NCBI GenBank assembly: GCA_022496205.1
Contig: WTXD01000032.1
Location: 124,001 to 188,000 of the forward strand
Length of the DNA: 64,000 nt
From: Gloeopeniophorella convolvens
Taxonomy: Eukaryota; Basidiomycota; Agaricomycetes; Russulales
Direction: 5' to 3'
How positions within the stretch are numbered: position 1 is the stretch's first letter; the number at the start of each line of letters is the position of its first letter. The translations under genes and the position numbers were made by a program. This document shows, in pieces, positions 46,968 through 57,775 of this stretch. A model generated the notes under the pieces. That model was not told the DNA's origin. It saw nothing but the letters and a program-made list of their open reading frames with translations, and ran no database searches.

Positions 46968-47837
46968 TCATACAGCAGTGCGGTAGGGGTGCGCGTTTCC
47001 GTATGAGTTGTTCGTATCGGAGTATGGGTAGGTGTAAGAAGCTCCGGTAAGTGACGCATGGGCCTCTTCGTAGTCCTCCCGTCCAGCCGGTGCGTACTTG
47101 GCTCCAGTGTTCATGGCAACGTAACTGGTGCCAGACTCCCATGGCACGCCTTCTTGCTTGAGCTTGGTGGCGTAAGACGAGACGATGTACGCAGCCCCTT
47201 GTACGTTCACCATCAGACGACATAGGTCAGGCCTCCAGAAGGGGACGACTCACAAGCCTGTACCAACAGACCGATAATGACGCTGCCTAACACCGTCCAC
47301 TTGCCAGCATTGAACTGATCGTGACATAGTTTCTGAATGTTTGAATCGGTCGAGCCGTCGATGCAGCGCTGGATAGCTTCGTCTCGTGGGGTAGAGAAAT
47401 AGCTCCAGATGTACACAGCATCGAGGACGATCTGCACGCCCAAGCTCCAACCGAGGTAATAGGCATAGTTCCCCAGTAGAGACGCCTTGCGAAGTATTGT
47501 CCCAATGAAGCTGTGCAGTGTGATGGCCAGTCAGCCTCCGCGAAATCTGGGTAAGTTCCGAACCTCACCCAAAGAACGCAACAAGCGTAAGTATGGTATA
47601 GTATATACCAGCTGATATCACAGCCCACTTCACCCTGCTTGAAAGATGGCCTCCTGTCGAGAAGGAATCTGGTGTGAGTTTTTGTCAAAGGGGAAGCACG
47701 CAAGCACACGCACGCATGCTGGTAAGGGTATACCACGCTGCAGCCGCAATCAAGCCTCCGAAGAGGACTTGTACGAGGGATATGAGCAGGGCGCCAAGGC
47801 GCAGGGGCAAGCAGCAGAGAAAATGTCGAGCGACCAT
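46968..47837 (-). CDS. Four-TM membrane protein B
   Basis: Four exons on the minus strand: 47837-47714, 47668-47569, 47510-47254, 47197-46968, giving 236 aa. It starts MVARHFLCCLPLRLGALL, with TM segments around ISLVQVLFGGLIAAAAWYTL, WAVISAGIYYTILTLVAFFGFIG, the YYLGWSLGVQIVLDAVYIW region and WTVLGSVIIGLLVQAWAAYIV. The cytosolic tail is rich in Tyr, Ser and Asn (GASYTYPYSDTNNSYG). Intron number and phases equal those of protein A. Function unknown. Confidence 0.78.
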
Positions 47838-47950
47838 GGCTTCACGTTGACGTGGCGTCTGGCGGTGTAACGTTTGGAAGGGGGGAAGGTGACCAGACAG
47901 GAGCTGAGAAATGGAAAGAACAAGGTTGGAAAGGGGTGGAATGATGAGTA

Positions 47951-47956
47951 TTTATA
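47951..47956 (-). promoter_or_regulatory. TATA box of membrane protein B
   Basis: CTTATAAATACTC on the minus strand, 114 bp upstream of the ATG at 47837. Confidence 0.5.
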
Positions 47957-48587
47957 AGGGATCCACCTTGGGCATGCTCCTCGAGGCCAAGGCCACCGCG
48001 CCATCGTTGCGATCACCACACTGCCCATTGACCCGATCATATCTTCCTGGATGCAGAATGTAACGTTGGTGATGCTCCCCGATAACGCATGATGGCGCCG
48101 TGAAGCTGTGAAAGGCCAAGGCAAAGCCTCCCGAGACCCGTATTACCAGGGGTTAAGAATGTTGACACCTCCTGTACCATAAGTCGGATAAGTATCACTG
48201 AAACCTCCGAACGGCGGGGTTCTTGGGCGCTGCGAAGCACTGCAGTCCATCATGCGCAGCAAATGCTGGCACGAGACCAACAAACACGTTATACTCCTTC
48301 CTCGCTGATGTCGACAGTCAGATTGAATGAGGCGGGAGAGTTTCAATGAGCGAGATTCTGAATGAGCTGTTGAAGAGCTGTTGAGCTGCAGCCCCGTCGT
48401 TCGCGACGTTGGTGGATCTGACAGCCTAGACCGGTTGTGGCACCGTTACAGCGCAAGCGCCTGATGGTGATGACTCGAATTTACCTCGAATTGTTGTGGG
48501 AACGAAATATCGGCTCCGGCACCTCCCGATTTGTCACCAGGGCAAGTCGACGCTGGGGGCCGACAATTCTGAAGCCGACCTCCCCAG
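47957..48587. other. Divergent intergenic region
   Basis: About 0.6 kb between membrane protein B (minus) and the type II membrane protein (plus). No gene seen. Confidence 0.5.
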
Positions 48588-49998
48588 ATGCATCGTCGGT
48601 CTCGTAGGATCTGTGTGTTCCTCTTGCTTTCCGCTCTCGCATACTTCCTTGTTCTGGTCCTGAATCATACTGGCCTCCCAACTTCGAACAGCCTTACAGG
48701 CGGTCCTCCCAACGCGTTGGCAATTGGCGCTCTTGACTACGTCAACTCCCTGCTGGACGACGCTCTGCAGGTGGCCTTTCTCTACGAAAAGGACTCTCGT
48801 GCACATTCAGACGTCTTTCCTGAATTTGTATCGCCGATCACAGGGGACGTCCCTGCCGCCTCCCTGGACGTTGCCCGTGCACAACTTTGTCAGACTCTGC
48901 GGGGGAGGACTGTATATCTGGTTGGCTCCCAGGAGCCCCTGTACCAAGTCCACACTCACCTCCTTGGGGCACTGCAACCCTCCGGGTCGAAGCAACTTTC
49001 CTGCCCGGTGCCTTCGTTATGTCCTTTTAACTTCCTCTGCGAAGCCCTCCCTCATCCGTCCGGCTCTGCACCGCTTGCTCCCGCCGACGTCGCCTTTACG
49101 AATGCAAGCCTCATGCGCTTCGTGCACTCTATCACGCTCTATCCCTCCCCGGACCCAGAAGACCCCCGGTACAATCTGCCGCATGTTGATCCCCGCACTG
49201 GTGTGCGGGTAATCGAGTCGCGCTGGTCACGGCAGGCGTCTAAAGCCAGCGTCGTCATCCTCAACCGCGGCCCGCTCCCCGCCCCCGCATACAGCTACAA
49301 CGCGTCCGAGGGCGACTTGACATGGCTTGTAACTCTGCGCGCACGTGAACGGGAGCACTCTGAGCCCCTCTCCTCCCTCTTTGCCAGCCTTCTCTCGCGT
49401 ATTGACGCCCTCCCCGTGGATTCTGATGCACAGAGGCTAGCTAATAGCGCCCTCCACTCCACTATCAGCATATTTCTGCCGTCACTTATATTGACACTGG
49501 ACACGCTGCGCAGGCACGCCGGGTACCGCTCTATTCTGGGAAGGAAGCCTGTGCTGTGGTACGGAACCTGGTTCGTGCCGCCGTCCTGCGCCCCAGATGT
49601 CCTCTCTGTCTTCGCCTTCGAATATGACAATCCCTTGGAACCTTTAGCGGCCCTTCTCACTCATGCAGAGAGGATGAGGAACCCATGGAACGCTTATTAC
49701 AACGCCCAAGGTATGTACTCGGCTCATATCTCTGCTTCATACTGAGGCCGCCCCAGTTTACATGCATGATCGACTTCTCGCGAGGCTTTTACCATTGTAC
49801 GGCGTCTTCTATCTTCCACCAATGCCCACCAATGTTGGCATGGAGGCGGATCGGACGCGTCGGCTACCAATCGGCACATCGAAGGACTGGACCTGCGTGC
49901 GGGATGTGTTCAGCACACCCCGTGGCGCAGTTATGGGCCAGGACTTTCTGCAGAGCTTGGCCACCATCCTCAACTCATGGGATTGGGATAAACCCTGA
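48588..49998 (+). CDS. Predicted type II membrane protein, unrecognised
   Basis: Two exons, 48588-49710 and 49757-49998, giving 454 aa. A single N-terminal anchor (ICVFLLLSALAYFLVLVL) after a basic start predicts a lumenal or Golgi type II protein. The lumenal part holds GRTVYLVGSQEPLYQVHTHL, CPFNFLCEALPH, VIESRWSRQ, KPVLWYGTWFVPPSCAPD and, in the last exon, GTSKDWTCVRDVFSTPRG. The arrangement loosely recalls PC-esterase/TBL-type acyltransferases, which have an early GDS and a late D..H motif. Here the GDS position reads GSQ and no D..H pair is obvious, so I do not assign a function. A ~115-bp sequence directly after the stop is repeated downstream of the monooxygenase gene. Confidence 0.7.
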
Positions 49999-50110
49999 TC
50001 ACGGTTCGAGCCTCGCGCCACCCCGCATAACGTCGTGCTAGATTCAGTCATATACACATCTGTGATGTAAAACAACAGAGCAATGAGTCATTATGCCAGG
50101 TGTACAGCGC
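49996..50110 (+). repeat. Dispersed repeat R1, copy 1
   Basis: About 115 bp directly after the stop codon of the type II membrane protein gene. It matches 56898-57020 at roughly three quarters of positions, including the shared block AACAACAGAGCAATGA. Confidence 0.7.
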
Positions 50111-50126
50111 GAACGGACAAGGGGTA

Positions 50127-51090
50127 TCACAACTGGTACCCTGATCCTTCGATTTTCGATGCCTTTTTGTACTTGCGCTCCTTGTCGCGCTTCTTGCGCT
50201 TCTTCTCAGGAGCATTGTTTTCTGAATCGTCCGCAGTGTCCAGCGGAACAGGCGCAGGGATATCCTCCACATGGGCCTCCGCCTCCTCGCACGCACGGCA
50301 TTTGTTCTGTTTGGCTGCATCGACTGGCGGCTCGTCCGCAGGCTGCTCAGCTGCAGCTGCAGCCGCCTCTTCAGCCCTGCGCGCTTCCGCCTTCGTTCTT
50401 CCTGTTCCCGCCGGCGCTCCTCCTTCGCACGTTTCTTTTAGCTCTTCGCGCGCACCTCGTCGTCGTCCGCATCGCCTGCAGCGCCGGCGGAGGGCGGCTC
50501 CTCGGACATATCCATCGCGCCCCGGCCGAACCCAAACATCGTGGCGAATGTGAATAACGCTCCAATGCCCCTGCGCGCTGGCTCGTCCTCCGCGGGGTAC
50601 CTGCGCCCCGCACCGAGCCCGGGCCTTGCGCGTGGCGCGTCCTCGTCCTCGGCGCTTGCGCGGGGCGCGGAGCTCGGGCGCGGTGGCTGCGCGCCCGCCT
50701 TGGCAGCGAGCTTCGCGCGGAAGTAGTTGCCGACCGACTGCGTCGCGGTTGTCAGCGTCTGCAGCTCCGGCTCCGGCTCCGGGCGCGGGCGCGGGCGCGG
50801 GGCGCGGGGAGGGTGACGTGGGCGTCGCGGGCAGCGAGGGTGAGGACGGCAACGAGGACGGGATGCCGAGGATCTCGGAGAGCGCGGCGGCGTTCGAGGT
50901 GGCCATGCGCTTCGCGGCGATGAACCGTGCGCGGAGCGCGCGGGGGCGCGGGGGTGCTGTGTCAGTGCGGTGTAGAGTTGGGACTGTGGGGGACGTACGG
51001 GACTACGATGGGCGCGGGTTGGGCGCGGGCTTTCTCCTCCCCCTCCTCCACCGCGCCCTCCTCCTTCAGGGCTGTAACATGTACATGTGA
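50127..51090 (-). pseudogene. Broken PXR1/GNO1-like gene (G-patch part missing)
   Basis: Minus strand. One frame gives RFIAAKRMATSNAAALSEILGIPSS; a second gives LQTLTTATQSVGNYFRAKLAAKAG and continues to a TAA near 50450; a third block, back in the first frame, gives EKKRKKRDKERKYKKASKI at the end. These three pieces in this order match the C-terminal half of PXR1/GNO1, a G-patch protein of rRNA processing and telomerase regulation. They are separated by at least two frameshifts and an in-frame stop. A further mismatch of phase occurs at the apparent intron near 50950-51000 (KEEGAVEEGEEKARAQPAPIVV upstream). No G-patch is seen further upstream. The C-rich runs could also hide assembly errors, so decay is likely but not proven. 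Confidence 0.5.
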
Positions 51091-52440
51091 GCGACTTTCC
51101 TCACTTGGCCAGCCTAAGTCTGTTGCAGAGACTACATACCCCGGTACACTCGAATCCTTACGACACCCCCTACGGCGCGATTTTCGGTCCATGAAAGAAG
51201 GAAAGAGCCGGTTCGAATGGAAAGATCCTGCTCTTAGGCGCGCAGTACAAGTTCGTTTGTCAGCATTCGTTTCCGAAATCCAAACTGGTGCCACAAGTTC
51301 GCGACTGATCTACAACACCTTCATGTAGTGCCCCACAGCGGATAGATGATGCGTGTGGAATATCGTGCTCCCACAGAAACTCAGACCAGACTGCGGTTTC
51401 CGCGCAGCAGGCTGGCCGTAGTTTATTGCAAGATCGACAGTAGTTTGGGATCAATCCACACGCCTTGTCCACACCGCTCGAACATTCCAGGTCCACAGAA
51501 GCCTAAGGTCAGATATGCCTTGACGGTGGAATGCTCGGCCGACCGCCTGGGCTAGAACTTCTGCATGGCATCTGTCGTCGGGGGTCGATGGCGGAGACAA
51601 GAGGCCCAGACTTCCGGTACGAGTGCCAACATTAATATTCATCTGAGACATGATCTGAAAGTGCGGGGATCCGGCAGCCAAATCAGTTGACCAGTTCGCT
51701 GCGTCGAGGCTGTTTCGTGCACGCCCGCTGGTACAGAGCACAGGAGCACCCAGATCAGTTGGCAGCGGTCTCTCTAGTGGCTGAACCCCTACTTGCCTGA
51801 ATGAAATTCCGATACGATTTTTCCTTGATTTCCTGGAGCAATTTCTTTCGCCGCACGCGGGGTGTTAGCGCGTGCACGTGCACAAACGCGTCGCGCTTGA
51901 ATGCATACCAAGTCTCGTTGAATCCCCCCGCACCACTCTGTTGATCCTCACGGGGTTGCCAGCCTCCAAATGTATAAATACAGGCGCACCTTGGCCTCAA
52001 GTTTCGTCAGTTCGCCTCCACTCCTCTCTCCTCCGATGGGCTGAGGCCCGAGCCCAAGCACCGTCTGCTTTGGGGAGATGTAGCCTGTCGGGTCTATAAG
52101 CGCCGCTATGATGTAGCAAAAGTACCCGGCGTGGGTATAGACCGTACCTCAAGACCGTCTCGGAGCAAGTCGCCAGCGTAAGTAGTCCGTTATTGGCTTA
52201 GTCGATGTGGGTAACTGACGCGATTGATAGCCATGAATACAAGATCACAGGTGTGCCCGAGGGCATAGAATCCAAAGCGCGAGCACGGGATCCACTCAAG
52301 ACAGATGGGGCACTTGGCTAAGCTAGGTGTTGAAGACCTCGGACAAGCGAGGAGGACACACGTAGAGGAAAACCAGACGAGAGTTAGAGGGTGAGGGCAG
52401 ATGGTTGAAGGAAGGAGTAGCGTACTGCGCAGTGCTTAGC
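51091..52440. other. Region without a supported gene
   Basis: A minus-strand frame at 51755-52000 (YAFKRDAFVHVHALTPRVRRKKLLQEIKEKSYRNF) looks protein-like but has no partner exons I can identify. The rest shows nothing. Confidence 0.4.
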
Positions 52441-52496
52441 GGATGAGCGAAGTGCCATGTGACTTGCGCGTGACCTCAAGACGACCCTCAAGGCGA

Positions 52497-52860
52497 CATC
52501 AAGGCCTCAAGCTCAAGCTCAAGCTCAAGAGGTGTGACAAGTCCAAGACCGCCAGACGTGTGACCAAGGCCAAGACGACAAGATGTGTGATCAAGCCCAA
52601 GACCTCAAGACACGAGCGACGCAAGTGCAAGGTGCGCGAGCAAGGCAAAGACCCCAAGACGACAGCGACAGCAAGTGAAAGACGTGTGACAAGATCAAGA
52701 CGCGAGTGTGACAAGGCCAAGGCTGCAAGATGTGTGAACAAGAGCAAGGTTGCAAGACGCGTGAGCAACAGCAAGCACAAGATGTGTGACAAGACCAGGA
52801 CGCAAGGACGTGACCACGACTGAGAGCAAGATGTGTGACTGGCAAGACCAACCCGAGCGA
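52497..52860. repeat. Degenerate minisatellite (CAAGACGTGTGAC-like units)
   Basis: Repeated blocks such as GTGTGACAAG, GTGTGATCAAG and GTGTGAACAAG alternate with CCAAGAC-type blocks, on a purine-rich strand. One frame reads as Lys/Arg/Cys-rich (RCDKSK, RRVTKAK, RCVIKPK, RCVNKSK). This is best seen as a diverged tandem repeat rather than a gene. Confidence 0.6.
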
Positions 52861-53005
52861 TGGCAAGCACAAGACGCGAACAAGACCGAGACCCCAAGAC
52901 GCAGAAGACCCCAAGAACACACGCCGGTGCGAGCGAGACTGCGATCAAGACTGAAGGACAGCGCGAGCAAAGACCGCAAGAGCAAGAGCAAAACCGATAC
53001 TGGGC

Positions 53006-53252
53006 GCTCCGCTGGTACGTGGGTGGGTGGGTGAAGACAGCGGAGCGTGGCCTTTGGCGTGCGACCGACCGGTGAGTCCTACTTCCTCTGGCATCTGGAC
53101 GGCTGGGCTGACTGGGCGGGTGGGCTTAGACCGACGGCGACTGCAAAAGCCAAGATCGACACCAAGGGCTCCGCTGGCATGTGGGCGGGTGGGTGAAGAA
53201 AGCGGAGCGTAGTATTTGGGGCGGGAATCGCCCGGTGAGTCCTTCTCCCTCT
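53006..53252. repeat. Direct duplication of ~85 bp, units 53006-53090 and 53168-53252
   Basis: Both units start CTCCGCTGG and contain a TGGGTG-rich block, GTGAAGA, AGCGGAGCGT and, near the end, CCGGTGAGTCCT (CGGTGAGTCCT in both). They are separated by about 80 bp of unique sequence. This is part of the repeat zone 52.4-54.2 kb. Confidence 0.65.
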
Positions 53253-53616
53253 CACGTCGGTGAGTGGGGTGTCTGACTAGTTGCACTTGCGCTCGACCGA
53301 GGGGAAGACATGTCTGACCAAGATAAGTACCACTCATCGCACCTCGACCCACTCCCCACTGACCACGCCCATTCATACCTCAACTTCGACTTCGACTTTG
53401 GGTGGACGACGGGCGACTTGGACTAAATGCTCTTGTACATAAACTTGACCGGTTACTGTACACTCATGGACTGGGGTCATATAGGCTGGACGTCTTGTGT
53501 TGTCAATTATCGCCGCATCCGTATAAAAGCCATTTTCTCCTCTAACTTGACGGATGTCGGAGAGAACGGTGTTACCTGGGGGTGGCTTGATCCCATCGTC
53601 GCGCCGCGCAACGCCC

Positions 53617-54106
53617 GCAGGTCCCGAGCGTCCTCGTTCCTTCCTCTATTGAGTGCACGGCGACGCCGGCTTCGAAGGTGATAGTATCGTCAACCGCTGC
53701 GACATATCACGCGTCAAAACGCGCCAGTCGCATCACGAACGACGAGCGCACCACGATCAATGACTCTTGGGCATCACGCGCCTCCGCGGCGAGGTCACAC
53801 CGCCTTCGCGCGCATACTCGGCAGAGCAGAAGCCGAGGAGCCGTCCGCTTGAGAACCGCTCTTGGTCTCGACGCGACCGCCCCAACGTTCACGCGTCGGA
53901 GAGTAGCCCATAGTCAGGGTTGCGCAGTGGACGCAGTACAGAAAAGAGGGCCTATCGGAGGCGCAGGACGGTAGTACCAATGAGCCGTGGGGTCATAGAC
54001 TTTATGGGCATACCAACACAACATCATAAGACGTCGGAGCGGACACCAAGGTGTGTCACGGGGGAGCGGGAGCAAAGGGTATCGCATAATATCGGCCTGG
54101 TCTATC
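53617..54106. repeat. Dispersed repeat R2, copy 1 (~0.5 kb)
   Basis: Matches 59891-60435 along its length. Shared blocks include CCTTCCTCTATTGAG, GCGTCAAAACGCGCCAG, CATCACGAACGACGAGCGC, TAGTCAGGGTTGCGCAGTG and ATGAGCCGTGGGGTCATAG. On the minus strand both copies keep a related ~60-aa frame (LKRTA, FVM.LARFDA), which hints at an old coding segment. No known transposase motif is visible. Confidence 0.8.
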
Positions 54107-54163
54107 CTTCTTAGGGTTTCTGGCGTCTGGAGGAGGTCCCGGGTTCAATTCCCGGCCAGGCCC
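54094..54163 (+). tRNA. tRNA-Pro(AGG)-like sequence, probably degenerate
   Basis: The acceptor stem GGCCTGG/CCAGGCC pairs perfectly. The T-arm is intact (CCGGG-TTCAATT-CCCGG, B box GGTTCAATTCC), and CTTAGGG resembles the proline AGG anticodon loop. Between acceptor and anticodon arm only TCTAT remains, so no normal D-arm or A box can form, and the anticodon arm is enlarged by about 12 nt. A T-rich run follows. It is therefore either a pseudo-tRNA or a tRNA-derived retroelement head. It abuts the end of repeat R2. Confidence 0.45.
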
Positions 54164-54529
54164 TTTACTTTTGCTTTCCGTCACTGCGATATTAGTAGCT
54201 GATATTAGACGCCGACTCGCCTTCGTCGCCCCCACCTTCGACCGCGCAAGTTTGTCTTGTCCGCTGCGCTCCCGCCCATCCCCTGCTCCCTTGTCCGCGC
54301 CATTCTATATCTGCCCTTCGATTGCAGATATCCCGTTTCGTCCCCTCCGAACTCCACACAATTTACCCGGGCGAACGGTCACCGGAAATGCCAGATGGGG
54401 TTGTATGAGCGTGCTGTGTGCACGTCTCAATATGCAACACATCAATGCCAGCATCACACCCGAACGCTGTAAAAGCCAGCATGGCTCTGGAACAGCCCTC
54501 GGTTCTTCCCCCACCACAACGCGGATAGT
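54164..54529. other. Intergenic upstream of the monooxygenase
   Basis: About 370 bp holding the presumed monooxygenase promoter. No gene or TATA box is clear. Confidence 0.45.
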
Positions 54530-56720
54530 ATGGCACCATCGGCTGAACACCAATCGAACCCACTCCTCGAGTCTGTGGGCGTAATTGGGTCCGGCATCGC
54601 CGGGCTCATCACTGCGCATACGCTGCTCCAAGACGGCTTCACGAGCGTCGAAGTACTGACACGCGACAAGTCTGTCGGTGGCGTCTGGTCGCAGGAGCGC
54701 ATATATCCAAGCCTGCAAACCAACAGGTGCCCATTCTTTCTATCACTCGGTACCTGCGCTGATGTTGACATAATGGTTCAGCGTGCACGGCGAGTTCCGC
54801 TTCTCGGCCATGCCGATGCGCGAGCCCGACGACTCTGCCAAGACCGGCGGCCGACTATCGGGCACCGACGTGCATCAATACTTGGACAAGTTCGCCCAGA
54901 AGTTTTTAAAGGACAAGATTCGCTTCGGGACTGAGATCCTGAAAATCCGTCGGGGCGAGCAACAGGGCTGGGATGTCCTGGTACGGGACACGGAAGTCGG
55001 CGCTGAGCGGACGCTGCATTATGCTCGCATCGTCCTGTGCACGGGGGTGGGTTCGTCTACGGAGTTGTGCATCCGAGAGCCTGACCCGTACTTCCAGGGA
55101 TCCAGCAATCCGCGCTACCCGAAGTTGTTATCTCCGGCTGATGCCCAAGCTGCGGGATTCTCTGGCCCGGTCCTGCATACAATGCATTTCAGCTCACAGA
55201 TCGACGGGTTGCTCGAGGCGGTCAAGCCAGTGAAGTCTGACGGAGATGCAGATGCACCAATCATCGTCGTCGGGGGTGGAAAGTCCGCACTTGAGTATGT
55301 TGTATGCAATACGCATTCATATGCCGTCTGACACATGTCTTCAGCGCCGCTACCTATCTCGCCAACGAAGGCCGCCCTGTCACGCTCGTTTTCGAAACCG
55401 TCGAGGCATTCGTGGCGAGCAAGTTCCTTGTGCCAGCATTCATCAGGAAGAGCAGGTACGCCATCCGCGTTCTAGTGATCCTTGTGGCTGAAGAGTTTGC
55501 CTAGACTCATGTCCATCATGGGTGCACACATGGAATTGCGCACGCGACTGGAGTGCGTACGCCCATAGTGTCTCCGGCATCTACTGACAGTGCGCAGGCG
55601 GTTCATGCACACCACTCGGCTTGGTGGAGCCTTCGTTCGCTGGCTCTGGAAGTCGATTCAGCAATATGCAGTGAGTTTCCATTGTGACCTGCCTCGCACC
55701 TGCCGTTCACCAGACCTCGCAGCTCGACGTGATGAGCATCCCAAAAGACTCGCCACTCCGCCATAGCCGTTCTCTATTTTGGGACACGGGTGCAAGCGAT
55801 GAGGGCACTCCTCGCGCGGGGTATTTCCATGCTCTTGTCAATGAGGGCAAGATCAAACTGGCCGCTCCTGCGCGCGCGGTTTCGTTTGGAGAGGACGGAC
55901 ATTCCGTCGTGCTTGAGGATGGGCGTGTGCTACCCGCTGCCGCGGTCGTCCTTGGCACAGGGTATCAATCCACCTGGAATCCCATCCTCGACGGTAAGCG
56001 TCTGCTGTGACTGACAACACAGATGTACTGATCATTTTGCAAAAGACGAGACGGTGGAGGACCTCGGGATGGGGCGGCACCCTCCGGATTCGAAGAACGC
56101 GTATCATTGGGACTACACCAGCCTCGCGAACCCGCCTGCGTCACCGCCGAAAGCCTTATGGGCCTCGTCTATTTACCGCGGTCTAGTCCCAACAAAGACA
56201 CTCTTCAATCGAGATTTCGCCCTCAATGGAGCAGTGGTATGCTGCTCAGTCGGCCTGACAGTGCAATGTTACTCACATAATCATGTGTGGCGTGCCATGT
56301 AGCTTTCGCCTCACCATACCTATGTATCCGAGGTATCTGCGCACTGGATCTGTGCATACTTCCGGCGCGACGAGCTGCGCCTCCCTCGGAGCGAGCAGGA
56401 CGCCCGCGAAGTAGCGGAGCGGCACGCGGCGTGGGTGCGGCAGCGCTACCCGTACGCGCTCCGGCACTGGAATGAAAGCTACGCGAGCTACATCGCGTAC
56501 CTCTCGTGCGTAGCATCCCATCTTGGAATTCCGCGCAGCTAATCGCCGTCGTTGCCTCAGATGGCCGCAGTTTACTGATGACCTCCTAGAGGATCTGGGG
56601 CTCCGCAGCGGGCGCAGCGGGGGGAATTGGCTGACGTGGCCGTTCAAGACCATCGACGTCGCCGAGATAGCTACCTTGAAGGAAGAACGAGACGCCAAGC
56701 GACAGCCCACGATGTCCTGA
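54530..56720 (+). CDS. Flavin-containing monooxygenase (FAD/NADPH)
   Basis: Eight exons: 54530-54726, 54782-55294, 55345-55455, 55598-55670, 55714-55993, 56046-56236, 56303-56505, 56561-56720, giving 575 aa. The FAD-binding Rossmann motif GVIGSGIAGL (Gly20, Gly22, Gly25) is at the N-terminus, with SVGGVW and the YPSLQTN block typical of FMO-like enzymes. A second, NADPH-type motif VVGGGKSALDAATYLA lies near 230-245, and ATG-type VVLGTGYQSTWNPI near 385. The C-terminus SWPQFTDDLLEDLGL...GGNWLTWPFK is typical of the fungal subgroup. Such enzymes oxygenate soft nucleophiles or small metabolites. The substrate cannot be deduced. No biosynthetic neighbours are present. Repeat R1 copy 2 lies 180 bp after the stop. 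Confidence 0.92.
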
Positions 56721-57775
56721 TACATTCCGCGCCTTTTGCTGCTACGGAATCTCGAATCGACACTAGCATATAAACAATGCATCCGTTCCCTTCTACATGT
56801 TGCTCTCTGGCGCGATTCGACTTGCTTATAGACTGAGCACGCCAACGCGAGATGTCGAGATGACAGACTCTTTCGGATAGTGATCATGGGATTGTCTTGA
56901 TCATGACTCGAGCTTCGGACCCCCCATGCAACGTAGTGCAGCTGGACTCAGTCATGTACACATCTAGGACGTGAAACAACAGAGCAATGAATTACCAATC
57001 ATGTCAGGTCTACAAAGCGCATAATTTGCGTGTGCTCTCCCATGTCAAGTCAAGACTATAACAGACCAATAGCATTTAATCACGGGTGCCTCGTGCTCTT
57101 ATTACATAAGACAACGTCGCGCTGTACGTACTAGCCTGTCGGTGTCATCACGTGTCTCATATTCCCCACCCTGCTCCGACCCTACCGCATCTCTACTGTC
57201 GCCCTGTCCGTGTCAGGGTGCCACATGCACCATCGCCATCTCGTTCTGCAAACCCCATTGCGCTAGCATCCCGCTGCTCCCCGCTACCTACAGGTGGGGC
57301 CAGGCGGCGACCGTTCATCGACAGCCCCAGAATCGGGACTAGCACGCCTTGCGGCACTCATCATGGCCAGGTGCTACTTCCCCAGCACGTGCCGGGAACC
57401 TGAGCCCAAGACAATCGCGGACCATCGCGGTATGTATATACTGCTAATAAGTACTATGTAATACTACCACATGATCATCTCAAACACGTATGCACGTACA
57501 CCGGCACCATTGCACCAGATCAATTTCCGTGGGCTTGGAAAGGCAAACGGGACAAGGGATGTCTATTCCAACAACGAGATACTTTTACAGTTGCACAACA
57601 AAGCGTCGACAGTATCTCCGGATTCCCAAGGACAGCTATAAATACAAGGCAGATGAGAGCAAGAAAGCATATCGGAGTAAGTAAACGTGACGGGGGACAC
57701 TGCGAATGGTGAGTGCTATAACCTCGGCGTACGCCCACAAATTCAATAGTGAAGGTCTTTGAATGTACGAGGATA
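56721..57775. other. Intergenic containing repeat R1 copy 2
   Basis: No gene supported in about 1 kb. CACGTG occurs at 57149-57154. Short plus-strand frames at 57142-57403 show nothing. Confidence 0.5.
56898..57020 (+). repeat. Dispersed repeat R1, copy 2
   Basis: Matches 49996-50110 in the same orientation, again downstream of a plus-strand gene. Shared stretches include TACACATCT and AACAACAGAGCAATGA. Confidence 0.7.

Noticed and set aside
51755..52000. YAFKRDAFVHVHALTPRVRRKK minus frame as an exon of the PXR1-like gene
   Set aside because: Does not match PXR1 and no continuous splice path connects it.
52443..52823. Lys/Arg-rich frame as a real CDS
   Set aside because: Explained by a degenerate tandem repeat; kept only as a repeat and a low-interest finding.
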